A stretch of 64,000 bases of DNA from Sesamum alatum (GCA_034509735.1 JACGWO010000008.1:14643864-14707863), one strand, 5' to 3'; counted from the first letter of the stretch, positions 33,180-43,637 are shown. Notes: a model not told the origin generated them from the sequence alone. A program made the numbers and translations.

Positions 33180-33817
33180 TTAGGGTGCCTTAGAGATAGG
33201 TGGTGCTCCTGGTATCACGTTGATCTCAAACTCTATTTCTCTATCTGGGGGTGGTCTTGGTAAGTCGTCTGGAAAAATATCAGGAAATTCTTTCACTACT
33301 AGGATGTTCTCCAATTTTATCTCTTCCTTATTAGTATCAATCAAAAGGGCCAAGTAGGCTTCGTATCCCTTCCTAGTGAGCATTCGAGCTTGAGTAGTAG
33401 AAAGTAAGGAACTTGAATTCCTATAACTGTACCCCCGACTCCCACGAAATGTGAACCCCTCCTTTGTAGGTGGGCGAAAATTTATAACTTTATTTCTACA
33501 ATCCACATACGCAAAGTGTTTAGCTAACCAGTCCATTTCCAAGATTATGTCAAACTCTCTCATATTTATCAGAATTAAATCAACACTAAATTTGGCATTC
33601 TCTATCCCTACTGTGCAACTCCTATATACTAGGTTAGTCACAAGGATCTTATCCCCCGGGGTAGCCACTCTATACAGCTCATCAAGTAGTTCGGGCTCAT
33701 AATTTAGAAGCCTCGCAAACTTTTTAGCGACAAAATAATGGGTCGCACCACAATCAAACAAGCTATAAGCAACCAAATCGTTAACTGTAACAGTACCTGT
33801 AACCACGTCCTCGGTGT
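33180..33817 (-). pseudogene. Tekay-like aspartic protease
   Basis: The frame 33935-33180 overlaps gag at its start and gives TVNDLVAYSLFDCGATHYFV, then RSCTVGIENAKFSVDLILIN and FDIILEMDWLAKHFAYVDCR. In plant gypsy RVP_2 proteases these are LFDSGATHSFIS and FDVILGMDWL. Here the catalytic D-S-G is D-C-G and the G of GMDWL is E. The C-terminus carries LENILVVKEFPDIFPDDLPR, the VV.EF.DVFPE.LP.LPP link to RT. Confidence 0.88.
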
Positions 33818-34873
33818 TATCCACATGTTCTTGTGTCATGGCAAATGCCTGCAGCATTGGTCCTTGGAGTAGGTGCTCCAACTGAGTTCGGATCAGGCAT
33901 AGTGCATTTAGATGCACGGTGTCCCATTTTACCATAATGAAAGCAGGCCCCTGATGCCGACTTACATTCCTCGGTATGTCTCTTATGACAAACTTTGCAC
34001 TCAGGAAGTTGGGGTTGTGGTTGGGATGACACAGGCGGCTTCGGATTAGTTGGGAGCATAGGACCTTTGTTTGGGACCCCTTTCACTTAGCTTGGTCCTG
34101 GCCTGGGTCTTTTTAGACTGTTTTCTTCATCCCTTCGCCTTATATCTGCTGCAGCTCTTATTGCTACCCCCAGGAGTTGATCGAAGGTCCTGGATTCAAA
34201 TATAGCCAGTGCTGACTGTATCCGACTCTTGAGGCCCCTAGTGAACTTATGGATTTTAAGTGGTGGGTCTGCCATAATTGTAGGATAGTACTTCCCTAGA
34301 GCATGAAACTTCATTGAATATTCTACCACCGACATGTTTGGCGCTTGGGTGAGAGTGTCAAATTCCACCATCTTTTGAAGGCGAATTGCGTTAGGGAAGA
34401 AATGATTAAGGTACGCCTCCCGTACCTTGCCCAAGTGATATGTCCCTCTACTAATAAGGAAGACGATACTCCTTCCCACCATCTTGCCGCTTCGCACACT
34501 AAGAATGGTACTATTACCCTTGGCCTTATTTCCATGGGGGCTTCCATTAACTTAAAATTGTCCTCCACCTCCTTGAGCCACTTTTGCACTACCTCTGGGT
34601 CATGATTCCCATCAATGGTTGGGACATGTGCCCTCCTTAATGCCTCATAGTGAACTTTAATTCCCATGTTTGTGGGGGGTTAAGGTTCCGCATGAGCTGG
34701 TTGTTGATTCAAACCATGTACAGCCTGAGCTACTACAGTCGCTATGGCTACTAGGTCATCTTGCCTTATTCTTGGTTGGTTCATGGATGATGTAGAGAGG
34801 GTTCTTCATTGTCGTCGTCAAAGGGGGTCGCATAGCGGGAGTTCTGTGTGGTTCGTCTAGGTCTACCAGCCAT
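33817..34873 (-). pseudogene. Tekay-like gag
   Basis: The likely start is the ATG at 34871-34873, giving MAGRPRRTTQNSRYATPFDD. A frameshift near 34810 and a stop near 34680 follow. The gag domain then reads NHDPEVVQKWLKEVEDNFKL, VCEAARWWEGVSSSL, and after another frameshift near 34440 REAYLNHFFPNAIRLQKMVE, then MSVVEYSMKFHALGKYYPTI. The nucleocapsid end has CHKRHTEEC and CFHYGKMGHRASKC, a CCHC zinc knuckle with C-X2-C-X4-H-X4-C spacing. Gag would package element RNA. Two or more frame breaks make it non-functional. Confidence 0.9.
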
Positions 34874-35227
34874 CACTCTATCGAAAGGAGAAGTGAGGAG
34901 TTAGTACTTCACCGCAAAGGTCAAAAGGGAATCTTAGATGGAATGATGTTATTCACATAAGCAAAAGGATTTATACTAGAATGAACGATTAACACATAAA
35001 CCGGAATAGGATCCTATCTCATAAATAAGAACATATAAAAATTACTTAGTATCTTTGTCTTAGGCTACACGAAGGTAAACTTAGCATCCTATCAGTGGAC
35101 ATGCAAGTCCGTTATTAGCTGAAAATTTTGAAAATGTAAAAAAGGAAACAATCAGTTCTAGTATTCGAAACCTATTCAACCTATGTCCTCTTCATTCTAG
35201 TCTCAATCCTAGTCTTACAAATCTACT

Positions 35228-35689
35228 CTACCACGTCTCCCCCATGGAGCCCTCATCGTCTTCGTTCTCATTCTCCTCAGGGTCTTCCTCGGGCTCTTCT
35301 TCACCTTGGGCTGCTACGAGGTCATCAATAGTCTCCCTCAAGTGGAGTATTTCATGCTGTAAAGCATGTTTAGCTTGCCTTAAGTACCTATTCTCGGCCT
35401 GCAGTTGCTCCACCTGGACTTTGGTAGAATGTATTTGTTGTTCTAGCCTCTCTTCTAGCTCGATAATTCTTTTTACTTGTTCTTTACAGCGAAGATCTAA
35501 CCTCATGGCATCGTCCCTCCAATTTTCATTTTCTTTTCGACTTTTATCGAGAAGTTTCTGTAACTCTACTACTGCTTTTGCCAAGTCCCCATAATTCTCT
35601 AACGCAACCATCACTCGGTCGATCATGTCTCCAGAAGGGTGGGGGAAATTTCTCTGAGCTGATGTGCGTGATCTCCCAAATGGCTCCAT
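35228..35689 (-). CDS. Coiled-coil, acidic-tailed ORF in the leader of the Tekay-like element
   Basis: A 153-residue intact ORF between the PBS (35972) and gag (34873), on the same strand as gag-pol. Residues 1-30 are basic and polar. About residues 35-128 form a predicted coiled coil with regular hydrophobic spacing (for example AVVELQKLLDKSRKENENWR, IIELEERLEQQIHSTKVQVE, and LQAENRYLRQAKHALQHEIL). Residues 129-147 are almost all acidic (EEEPEEDPEENENEDDEG). I know of no such protein in the canonical gypsy gene set. It could be an element-specific accessory protein translated from the genomic or a subgenomic RNA, or a captured piece of host coding sequence. It is less damaged than gag, RT or protease. 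Confidence 0.7.
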   Translation of the reverse strand: MEPFGRSRTSAQRNFPHPSGDMIDRVMVALENYGDLAKAVVELQKLLDKSRKENENWRDDAMRLDLRCKEQVKRIIELEERLEQQIHSTKVQVEQLQAENRYLRQAKHALQHEILHLRETIDDLVAAQGEEEPEEDPEENENEDDEGSMGETW

Positions 35690-35971
35690 ACCTACACATA
35701 TAGGATGATGACCTATGTGAGTTTTCCACTAGGGTTACTATTCGCATTGATTCTATTATTATTGATACTACAACTACTTTAATAATTAGCTTATTATATA
35801 CTACTTCTAAAATGTAATAACGAGTTGAGGTGATGATCTCTAACGTCTCGCCAATAGTTCTAGGTGGCGCCTTAAGTCCATCCTAGTTCATTCCCTCCAA
35901 AACTCCATAACTTAGAAATTACATCCCAAATGTCTTCCTTTAAGTCCAGTTTGCTAACCTAAGATCGTAAA

Positions 35972-35988
35972 CCGATGCTCTAATACCA
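35972..35988 (-). other. Primer-binding site of the Tekay-like element
   Basis: On the minus strand TGGTATTAGAGCATCGG follows the 5' LTR after a 5-bp spacer. It matches the Met-tRNA-type PBS core TGGTATCAGAGC with one change (C to T), consistent with decay or a variant tRNA. Confidence 0.82.
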
Positions 35989-35993
35989 CTAAA

Positions 35994-38263
35994 TGTCACG
36001 CCCCGAATCCGAGGCATGACACAGCAACATCACTAAATCGAAATAATATGTGATACTAAGCCAAAAGTAAACAATCTTGAAATACCCGTGATCTTAGAAG
36101 CGAAATACCAAAACCAATATCCAAATAAATAAAGCCAATAAATCCTTAATTGAAATAATTCGAAACTAAAGGCGAAATCCTTATACAGCCAAGTCGATTA
36201 ACATATAATGAATAAAAACAAGATCCTCGAGAATTAAACATCTAAAGTAATCACCATCCCCATATTGTTCCTCGTCTGTCCCTTCCTCTAACTAATCTGC
36301 AAAACATATTATACGTATAGGGAATGAGCGACTAATCGCCATTAAATGGATTTTTCCTTTCTATCGACTTGAGCACACATAATTATATAATGTCATTCAA
36401 CAAGTCAAATTCGGTTATTGAGGATTTTCAAGGAAACGAGTGCAAGAATAGTTCGAAACATTTAAATTGCATGCGGAATAGACATTCACATTAAAACCAA
36501 TAAAACATAAACTTGCAATCTACTTAGAGTGGCTCCGATATGGCAAACTACCAAAGTTCGACAAAATAGGATTTCTTTTATGCTCGAAAATATTAAAGTC
36601 CATTGGTTTAACTGATCAGTTCCTTAACCTTAGATCTCGTTAAGGTGGGCGAGATGCCGTTTCAGTCTCCGGCCAGGCCCCACTTAACACCAGTAGGCGG
36701 GTCAGAACATATTACCATAGCCATAGCCATGCCCTACTTAACACCAGTAGGCGGGTCAGAAACATTGTCACTACCACAGTAGTGCCCCACTTAAAACCAG
36801 TAGGCGTGTCAGAAATATATCGAGACTAACCCCTATGCCCAATTTGGTCTTAATAATTTCCGAGCAACAATTTAAATCGTACTTGCACTCAATTATAACA
36901 AAGAGTTCCAAGATTTCAACTGAGAACACATATATTAAATGAAGGTAAAAACGTATTTATGCACAACACAACATTACATAAAGATATATAAATAAGCATG
37001 CTAAAAAATCGGAATATATGTGTATATATAAAAGAGGTATTTGAAATCAAATTCTTCATACGAGTAATAATTTTTAGAGAAACATGATAGAAGGAAAAAC
37101 CCTCTTACCTATATCGTTGGTTCGACAAAGTTGAAATCTAGTCCAAAAGGCTCGGGTCCAAAAAATAAAATCATATATATTTTTATTATTATTAACTATT
37201 ATTGATCTACGTAATAGATGCACTACAGTATTCCCCTTCATATTTAGCAACTATACTAATTAACGAATGGGGGAAATTGCCTTATCAGTAATTATAAACA
37301 ATGTTAAATTGGCCATCACTGTGCACTACTACAGTTTGAAATTGGACAAATACAACAAGGTTAAAAAGACAAAGCAAGAAACATGCACTTTAGCCTCTGT
37401 ACGTAGAAAATGATTGCACTAACAAATAATATTTGTTTAAGGCCTAAGATCTATCCCAAGGCCATTCCTTCCTCAAATATACTCAACGCATCATGTACTC
37501 TAGTGTCTGTAGAAAAGGATTGCACTAACAACAATATTTGTTTAATGCTTAAGATCTATCCTACATATAATATCATAAAAAAAAAAAAACACTCACCTCT
37601 GTTCACCGCCGGCAGAGCACTCCCCTTTCAATTTTTGTTTATTCCTGCTCACTCTTTCGTTTTATTGCAGCGTCTCAATATTTCTCACCATCTCCACTCT
37701 CCAGCATAGGCTCTCTATATATATGTAGCGTGTGTACCCTAATTAACATATATATATATTGACTTTAATACTTCGAAACTTCTATATTACTCTATTCTTC
37801 CTATAAAACTAGAAGAGGTTTATAATACATACTAATACACTAATTATAAATTTTAATTATATAATTATAAGACTAATAAATATTCAATTTATTTGAGAAA
37901 AAAAAAAAAAAAAAAAGAAGTGTTACGCCGTGGCATGCTTCAATAAAATGATCTAAGTACTATCTCTGTTACCAACGCTACCGAGATTATGTCATAACAT
38001 GATTAATGAATGACGACTATATTTATATTTAACCTACCTCGTGAGTCACGGTGGTCAATCCCTCCTTTGAATTCTCTTTTTTGGAACTATCTGAATTTCC
38101 TAAAATGGAGGACTATGTCAATTTGATTGTAACTTATAAGTAAAATAAATAAAAATTATTCTCGATATGATACTATATGTGTATACGCTAATCTATCACC
38201 CTAATAATTTTTTTTTATTAGTAACATATGCTCTACTGTAAAAGAACGGGATCAGGTATTACA
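35994..38263 (-). repeat. 5' LTR of the Tekay-like element
   Basis: On the plus strand it runs from TGTCACGCCCCGAATC to GGGATCAGGTATTACA. It pairs with 28130-30389 end to end. An LTR tandem repeat (about 36678-36820) is conserved. The sequence on the internal side is the 5-bp spacer and PBS, and on the outer side the AATGC target duplication at 38264. Confidence 0.93.
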
Positions 38264-38268
38264 AATGC
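38264..38268. repeat. Target site duplication AATGC, right copy
   Basis: Same five bases as 28125-28129, directly outside the right LTR. Confidence 0.9.
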
Positions 38269-38271
38269 AGT

Positions 38272-38291
38272 GAGAGAGAGAGAGAGAGAGA
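38272..38291. repeat. (GA)n microsatellite
   Basis: About ten GA units immediately right of the target duplication. Confidence 0.9.
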
Positions 38292-38924
38292 AATGTTGCA
38301 TCAAAAGCAACAAAAAAAAGACCTGATATGTCTTTATTCTGCTAGCAGATTGGTTAGGGAAATTATTAAAAAATAGTGTGTTTTTGGGAATAGCGGCTAA
38401 AAGTGGAGGACCATATGGAGATAAAATTTTAATAAGAAACATATGGGCCTGGAGGATTGCCTAATACCACCACTTGAGCTTCAATTGCAATCCAATGAAA
38501 ATCTAGATCTGTATTAAGCCTGGCGGACGAATCACGGGCTACTAAAAAATAAGTAAACAAAAAATAGGTCAAGATAGTTTGGGATATCATGGCTAATAAG
38601 CCCAAATAAAGGGGCTCTTAAAGGCCTGTTGATGTGTTCTTTTTAATACATTGATAAAATTACACCTATTTAAAAAGACAATACCAAATTGGTTTCTCTA
38701 TATATCTCATTTTTTCCTTTCTCCACCTTCCACTAACCTCTTATTTGTTTAACTTTGTCTTCCTTATCTCTCATCATAGTTTTCTTATTTATTTTTTATT
38801 TTCTATTATTTTATTTTATTTTATTTGTATTTCGCTTATCATGAATCAATAAATACTTAGAGCGTGATTAAAAAAATAATCATAATAAATCTTAATAAAA
38901 ATTTATAATTCCAAATTTTAAATT

Positions 38925-38957
38925 AGGCACACACATCGAAGTGCAGATGCTACTAGT
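38925..38957 (+). mobile_element. Helitron-like 3' terminus, candidate
   Basis: GCACACACATCGAAGTGC is a weak hairpin, and CTAG followed by T occurs at 38953-38957 shortly after it. This resembles the Helitron-like terminus at 7185 in the opposite orientation. A possible 5' start with TCTCTATATATC is at about 38697, giving a short element of 260 bp, but the base before TC is T where A is expected. Confidence 0.35.
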
Positions 38958-39000
38958 ATATATAATTAATGGACCATAGATTATGTACTTTAGCACACGT

Positions 39001-39318
39001 CACTATAAAGAAATTAATTATTCCCAACGCTATAAATCACTACGTCTTAAAAATCGTAGTAAATCAATACTATCTACCACGCCAAACAAAATTAATACGA
39101 AAACTTAAATTTTAGCTACAGTTACTTAATAATTATCATGGTTTTACCTATTGTCAAAATATCTGCTACAATATTTAGTAGTAGCAAATGTTTTGGCCTT
39201 GTTTGTAGAAACAACAGATAATAGCTATTGCACGTCCGTAATTAATTAATATCCACCATAAGTTTTTACCTTTAACCATGATAATTAACCATAGTGAAAA
39301 TGCATATTTCTTCTAGTG
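39001..39318. mobile_element. CACTA-type MITE with 3-bp target duplication CGT
   Basis: A 318-bp element. The left end is CACTATAAAGAAAT and the right end is the inverse of CACTAGAAGAAATATG. Both ends are flanked by CGT (38998-39000 and 39319-39321), the 3-bp duplication typical of CACTA elements. Its inner sequence (ACCATGATAATTAACCATAG) is related to the MITE at 26293, so both belong to one family. Confidence 0.82.
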
Positions 39319-39321
39319 CGT

Positions 39322-40240
39322 TAAGCTTTTATAGTTTGGATATCAGAATCTTTCAAACAAACGAATTGCTTTTGTCAAATTAATTATATATTTCATTTAA
39401 AATTAAATAATAATTAGATATTTTGTCGTTTAATTTTTTGGAGATCTTTTTTTAGTCCTAAACAAACATCAAACCAGAAAACATAATAACCTTAAAACTG
39501 CGATTTATTAAATAAATGATTCGATTTGATTTGATTTGATTTGGACAGTTTCTAAAAATTAAGAGAATTGAATACAAAATACTATTACTAATAATAATGA
39601 ACAATATCAGTGCTTAGAATTAGATAAATTTTAACTATTCATATTTTAACTAAAATAATCTTTTTTCTTTGTTTTTCGTCATATCCAAAATTAAAACATT
39701 GACACTTACACTTCTCTTACTCTCTCTTTTTTTTTAATTTATTCTCTAAAAACCCATAATTTTTAAATATACTATGATTATATAGATTAACATTAATAAT
39801 AATAATGATATTGTATATAAATGAAAATGATTATAGATATTAGGGCATTGATATCGTAGGAATATAATATAAAAATACATATAGTTTTTCATAATTTTTT
39901 TAACCATTTTTTCCACTTTTTAATGATTTGGTAATCTTTTAATTGACAATGAAAGAATAAAAAAACTAATATGGCATGGAAGATGAAGATTAAGTTATAA
40001 AAAAAAAAAACAAAGATTATTTCTATGAATTTGGCTTCAAAGCTTATGTGAAATACAAGAAAATAGCCTGCAGTATTCAAAATTTATCAAATACTCCTCC
40101 AGCCGCATCTGATACTGTATTCAGGTTCTTCTTTTACTTTTCGGATACTCCAACGTCTCCCATACGTATGAATGTACCCTGCATTGGCGTCGTATCCATA
40201 TCCAAAAAAATATGGAAAATATGTAAGCAACTCCAGTCAT
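39322..40240. other. AT-rich stretch without a gene
   Basis: Contains short ORFs (39889-40080 minus, 40048-40251 plus) with no recognised domain. A TTTGATTTGATTTGATTTGG repeat is near 39520. Nothing more can be said. Confidence 0.4.
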
Positions 40241-40785
40241 ATTGTAAATGAGTAAATTACTTCTCTATAAATAGAATAGCAAGTTATCTTTATGTGTATT
40301 TTAAAATAAAATAATTTACCTCTTTGTATTGTAAAAAAGTAAATTACATTTTGTCATCCGAACTATGACTATTTTTATACTTTGTTATCTTATCCTTTTT
40401 TTTTTTTTTTTTATCAACTTACAATCTCAACCTTGTGAAATTTTCACTTTGCCATATATGACTGTTTTATGGTCGATTACTTTTTTGGAAAAACATCACT
40501 ACATTGCCCTTAAATATCATATGTGCAATGTATGTGTTTTTGCACCATAAAATTGACAAAAAATGGTCATATATGGCAAAGTGCAAATTTCACAAAATTG
40601 ATATGGTAAATTGACAAAAAATAAAATAAAATAAAATACATGACAAAGTATAAAAATGGGCATAGCCCGAATAGAAAAATATAGTTTACTCTTTTTAAAC
40701 GAAGCAATTTACCTCTTTAAACAGAAAGATAAATTATTTTTTTTATTGTAAGAGGATAATTTACTCGCTTGTAATATTACAAGGG
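40241..40785. mobile_element. Outer MITE of a nested pair
   Basis: The left block ATTGTAAATGAGTAAATTAC and right block GATAATTTACTCGCTTGTAA are inverted copies. Between them lies another foldback element (40333-40691). The outer element looks like a Mutator-like MITE whose TIR starts near GAGTAAATTA. Boundaries are approximate. Confidence 0.5.
40333..40691. mobile_element. Inner MITE of a nested pair
   Basis: A foldback element. The left arm reads AGTAAATTACATTTTGTCAT, CGAACTATGACTATTTTTAT, ACTTTG. The right arm carries CAAAGTATAAAAATGGGCAT and ends AGTTTACTC. Middle blocks match in inverted form, such as TGCCATATATGACTG against GGTCATATATGGCA. No clear target duplication. Confidence 0.7.
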
Positions 40786-40810
40786 GTAAATTGCATTACC
40801 CAAAAAAAAT

Positions 40811-41105
40811 GGGCAAAATTCTTTTTTGGTCCCATAAGATTAGGACATTATTTGTTTTGGTACCACAACTTAAGTAGGTGCCAGTTTTAGCCCCATAAAA
40901 CACCTTTTCAGTTTTTTTGGTCCCGATATGATATTTTGGGACCAAAAAAATTGAAATTGAAACCAAAAAAATTGAAAAACGTGATATTTACGGACAAAAA
41001 AAACTAAAAAATGTGATTTATGGGACTAAAACAGCCACCTACTTAAGTTATAATACTAAAACAAATAATCCCCTAATCTCACTTGACCAAAAAATCATTT
41101 ACCCC
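40811..41105. mobile_element. Mutator-like MITE
   Basis: A 295-bp foldback element. The left edge is GGGCAAAATTCTTTTTTGGT. The right edge is the inverse, reading TGACCAAAAAATCATTTACC. Inner arms match for roughly 100 bp (CAACTTAAGTAGGTG against CACCTACTTAAGTT). Flanks are A-rich (AAAAAAAAT on both sides), consistent with a 9-bp target duplication but not conclusive because of low complexity. Confidence 0.75.
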
Positions 41106-41900
41106 AAAAAAAAATATCCAACACTGCACGGAATCATTTTTAAAAGTACCCGTACATAGTCATTTAAATAGTAGTGTTAAAGACATAGATAGTCAATGTG
41201 CATATTCGTGAAGTATCAAAATACATGGGAGAAATCTTCCAACTTAACTTCTCTTAATTATAACAAGTCACCAAAATTATCAAAACCCAAGAATCTTTTT
41301 TCTTATTACATTTTACTATTATTATTAGCATTAATTACACTTAGACCCCCTCTAAAAATACAAAATTATATTTTTTTCAAAAAAGTTTTAAAATTAGACT
41401 TACAACCCGTTCGAAAATTTATCGTTTAAACTTGACCTCCTTTCCTTAGCGTTTGGATGAAAAATGCTGACATCAATAAAAATAAAAAATTACATATATA
41501 AACTTCTAATTTTTCCCATCATTAAACATCCCCATGTAATAATTTTTGTACTTATCAGGAAAAAAATATAATAATGTTAACCTCACCCCATATATATATA
41601 TATCATATTTATCCTCTTATAAGTACAAAAATATACATGGTAATATTAAATGAGAAGTAAAATTAAAAACATATGTAACTTTTATTGATGATATCAGCAT
41701 TTTCCGTCGAACGCCTAATGAAAGGGGTTCATGTGTAACTACAGAATTTTCAGGGAGTGTAAGTGTGGCTTTGAAATTTTTTTGAGAAAAAAGTATAATT
41801 TCACATTAGGAGTCTTGTAAGTAACCCTCATTATTGTTTTGAAGTTGATGGCAAAGGTCAAAATCCTATCAAGAAATAGAAATTAAATGGGAAATTTGTC
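41106..41900. other. AT-rich stretch upstream of the peptide gene
   Basis: A 41196-41429 plus-strand ORF has no recognised domain. A (TA)n block is at 41588-41605. It would include the promoter of the 41985 gene. Confidence 0.4.
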
Positions 41901-41913
41901 ATGGCCCTTCTCC

Positions 41914-41922
41914 ATATATATA
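41914..41922 (+). promoter_or_regulatory. TATA box of the peptide gene
   Basis: ATATATATATG lies at 41914-41923. A start about 30 bp downstream would give a 5' UTR of about 40 nt before the ATG at 41985. It lies downstream of an in-frame ATG at 41901, which argues that 41901 is not the real start. Confidence 0.55.
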
Positions 41923-41984
41923 TGAAACAAAACACTATTGTTATAACTACGTACGTACACACAAACTACTTATGTTGCAAGAAA

Positions 41985-42320
41985 ATGAAGAGTCTTAGCA
42001 TAATTGTCCTAACATTTGTAATTAGTGTCTTTTTATGTATCCAGTTACGCAAAAGCCATAGTAGATTATTGCATGATGATGAAAGTGAAACCCTAAAGTT
42101 AAAGGGTGTTTACATTCATTCACTCCCCAGGGGTCCTTTCCCTCCTTCTGGCCCGTCGCGTTGCACCAACATCCCTGGCCGTGGTGGTGGCCGTGGCGGT
42201 GGCGGAGGTGGTTGTCCGATTAAGGTAATGCACTTTGTTGGTGGTGGGTTGTTCGGTGGTGATGGTCGTGGCGGTGCAGCATACCACCGTTCCATGGTGA
42301 TTAAGAAGAAAAAACCTTGA
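41985..42320 (+). CDS. Putative secreted signalling-peptide precursor with SGPS motif
   Basis: A 111-residue protein. Residues 1-20 (MKSLSIIVLTFVISVFLCIQ) are a clear signal peptide. Residues 21-46 are charged and variable, as in peptide pro-regions. Residues 49-67 read RGPFPPSGPSRCTNIPGRG, with the SGPS core and PP before it seen in IDA/IDL and PIP plant peptide hormones. Gly runs (RGGGRGGGGGG), Cys 60 and Cys 77, and a basic tail (VIKKKKP) follow. Such precursors are secreted and cut to short ligands for LRR receptor kinases. I chose the ATG at 41985 (GAAAATGAAG) over one at 41901 because only it starts with the signal peptide and lies after the TATA box. The exact subfamily is not certain. 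There are no neighbours with a related job. It is the only convincing host gene candidate in this window. Confidence 0.72.
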   Translation: MKSLSIIVLTFVISVFLCIQLRKSHSRLLHDDESETLKLKGVYIHSLPRGPFPPSGPSRCTNIPGRGGGRGGGGGGCPIKVMHFVGGGLFGGDGRGGAAYHRSMVIKKKKP

Positions 42321-42329
42321 AATATATGG

Positions 42330-42922
42330 ACGAATTAATATTCAAGAGTAGCATGAAATTTATTAAGCAGCGAAAGCTGTAAAGCTATATCTTTATTTAT
42401 TTATTTATTTATTTTTTAGGGTGTGTATGTGTTTCTCTCTTTCTCTCTCTTTTTTTTTTTTAATATTGTTAATTAATTTATATATTCTACTTTGGATTTT
42501 GCATATATACATGTATATATATTGCATAACGATGTGATATGAATTTTAGCTTATTGTATGTTGTATAAGATTTAGTCGTTTACTCGTTTATCAATGGTTT
42601 GCAGATCACATAATGTTGTAATTTATATTATTTACCGAAAAAGGAAAAAGTAGTATGTATTAATTTTTTCTATCGATATCGATATAAGCATAGTACTATT
42701 TGATTTATTAATGAAATTGTATCTAAATTGTGGTATGTCGTGTACTTGGAAGCAAGAAATTAGGAAAGTGTCTTGTGTTTTAATTTGCTCGTATCGAATA
42801 TGATAGTTATTTTTTTTTATTTCAAATATTATTGTTATTTTTATTTAATTTAATATAAACATTATGTACATAAAAAAATATATTTAAAGAAAATTTTATA
42901 CATGTGAAGTATATATATTTAA
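42330..42922. other. 3' flank of the peptide gene
   Basis: AT-rich with TTTA and TC microsatellites at 42390-42460. It probably contains the 3' UTR and poly(A) signals of the peptide gene, though no single AATAAA is decisive. Confidence 0.4.
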
Positions 42923-43376
42923 GGATAAATTACAATCACATCCCCTGAGATTTGGAATAATTACAAATACTTCCTCATTCTTTGAAAAATTACAAATACC
43001 TCCTGACATTATCGTCCGTCTAACAACGAGCTCATTCTGTTACGTTTCCATCCAATATTTGTGGTGAACTGCCTAAAATGTCATTTTGGATTATAAGTTA
43101 TAATTTTATATATTTTTTAATTTATTCTAAAATATTTTTATGGACTAATATTTTCTATGAATTATCTATTTTCCCACACTCATATTTTTTTTTATATCTT
43201 TTCAAATACTTTTTAAAGAAAAATAAAAAATTAAGCAAAGGTAAAGTAGTACATTTTACATCTTCATTTAGGGGTTACATAATTATTTTGCATTTGAGGG
43301 GTGTATTTATAATTTTTCAAACAATGAGGGGTATTTGTAATTATATCAAACCTCAGGGAGGTAACTGTAATTTACC
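42923..43376. mobile_element. Mutator-like MITE (same family as 44008)
   Basis: A 454-bp foldback element. The left edge is GGATAAATTACAATCACATC. The right edge inverted is GGTAAATTACAGTTACCTCC. Blocks TTGAAAAATTACAAATACC, and their inverse AATTTTTCAAACAATGAGGG, are shared with the 44008 element. Flanks are AT-rich and do not give a clean duplication. Confidence 0.75.
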
Positions 43377-43635
43377 TAATATTTAATGGAATAAAAACTA
43401 CAAATAGAATTGGAAGTATATATAAGACAAGTGGGAGTATAAGAAAAGTGAAAGTAAAAAGGAATGAATAAGCAAAAATTTTGTGTTTGTTAGGGAGAAG
43501 AGATGGAAGGGAAGTAAAAGTAGATGTATATGAAACCCCTCAAGAGTCCAATTTTATTTCCATTTAAAATTGGGCGAAAAGTGAACGTATAAGGCAAAAA
43601 AGACAAAATAGTACATACTTCTTTTATTTACTCTA

Positions 43636-43637
43636 TT

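Larger units (their letters stand above)
28130..38263 (-). mobile_element. Tekay/Del-like Ty3/gypsy element, complete in structure
   Basis: A 10.1-kb element in minus orientation with two LTRs of about 2.26 kb, a matching 5-bp target duplication AATGC, a Met-tRNA-type PBS and a poly-G PPT. The order from right to left is LTR, PBS, coiled-coil ORF, gag, protease, RT, RNase H, integrase, chromodomain-like tail, PPT and LTR. This order and the tail sequence WELEEAIRTRYPEFF fit the Tekay/Del chromoviruses. By hand count the first 310 bp of the LTRs differ at about 19 sites (near 6 percent), so the insertion is old. gag and pol have stops and frameshifts, so it is not autonomous today. Confidence 0.93.

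Noticed and set aside
35244..35594. 116-residue Ser-rich plus-strand ORF
   Set aside because: It is the antisense shadow of the coiled-coil ORF at 35228-35689. The Ser-rich look comes from reversed acidic and Leu codons.
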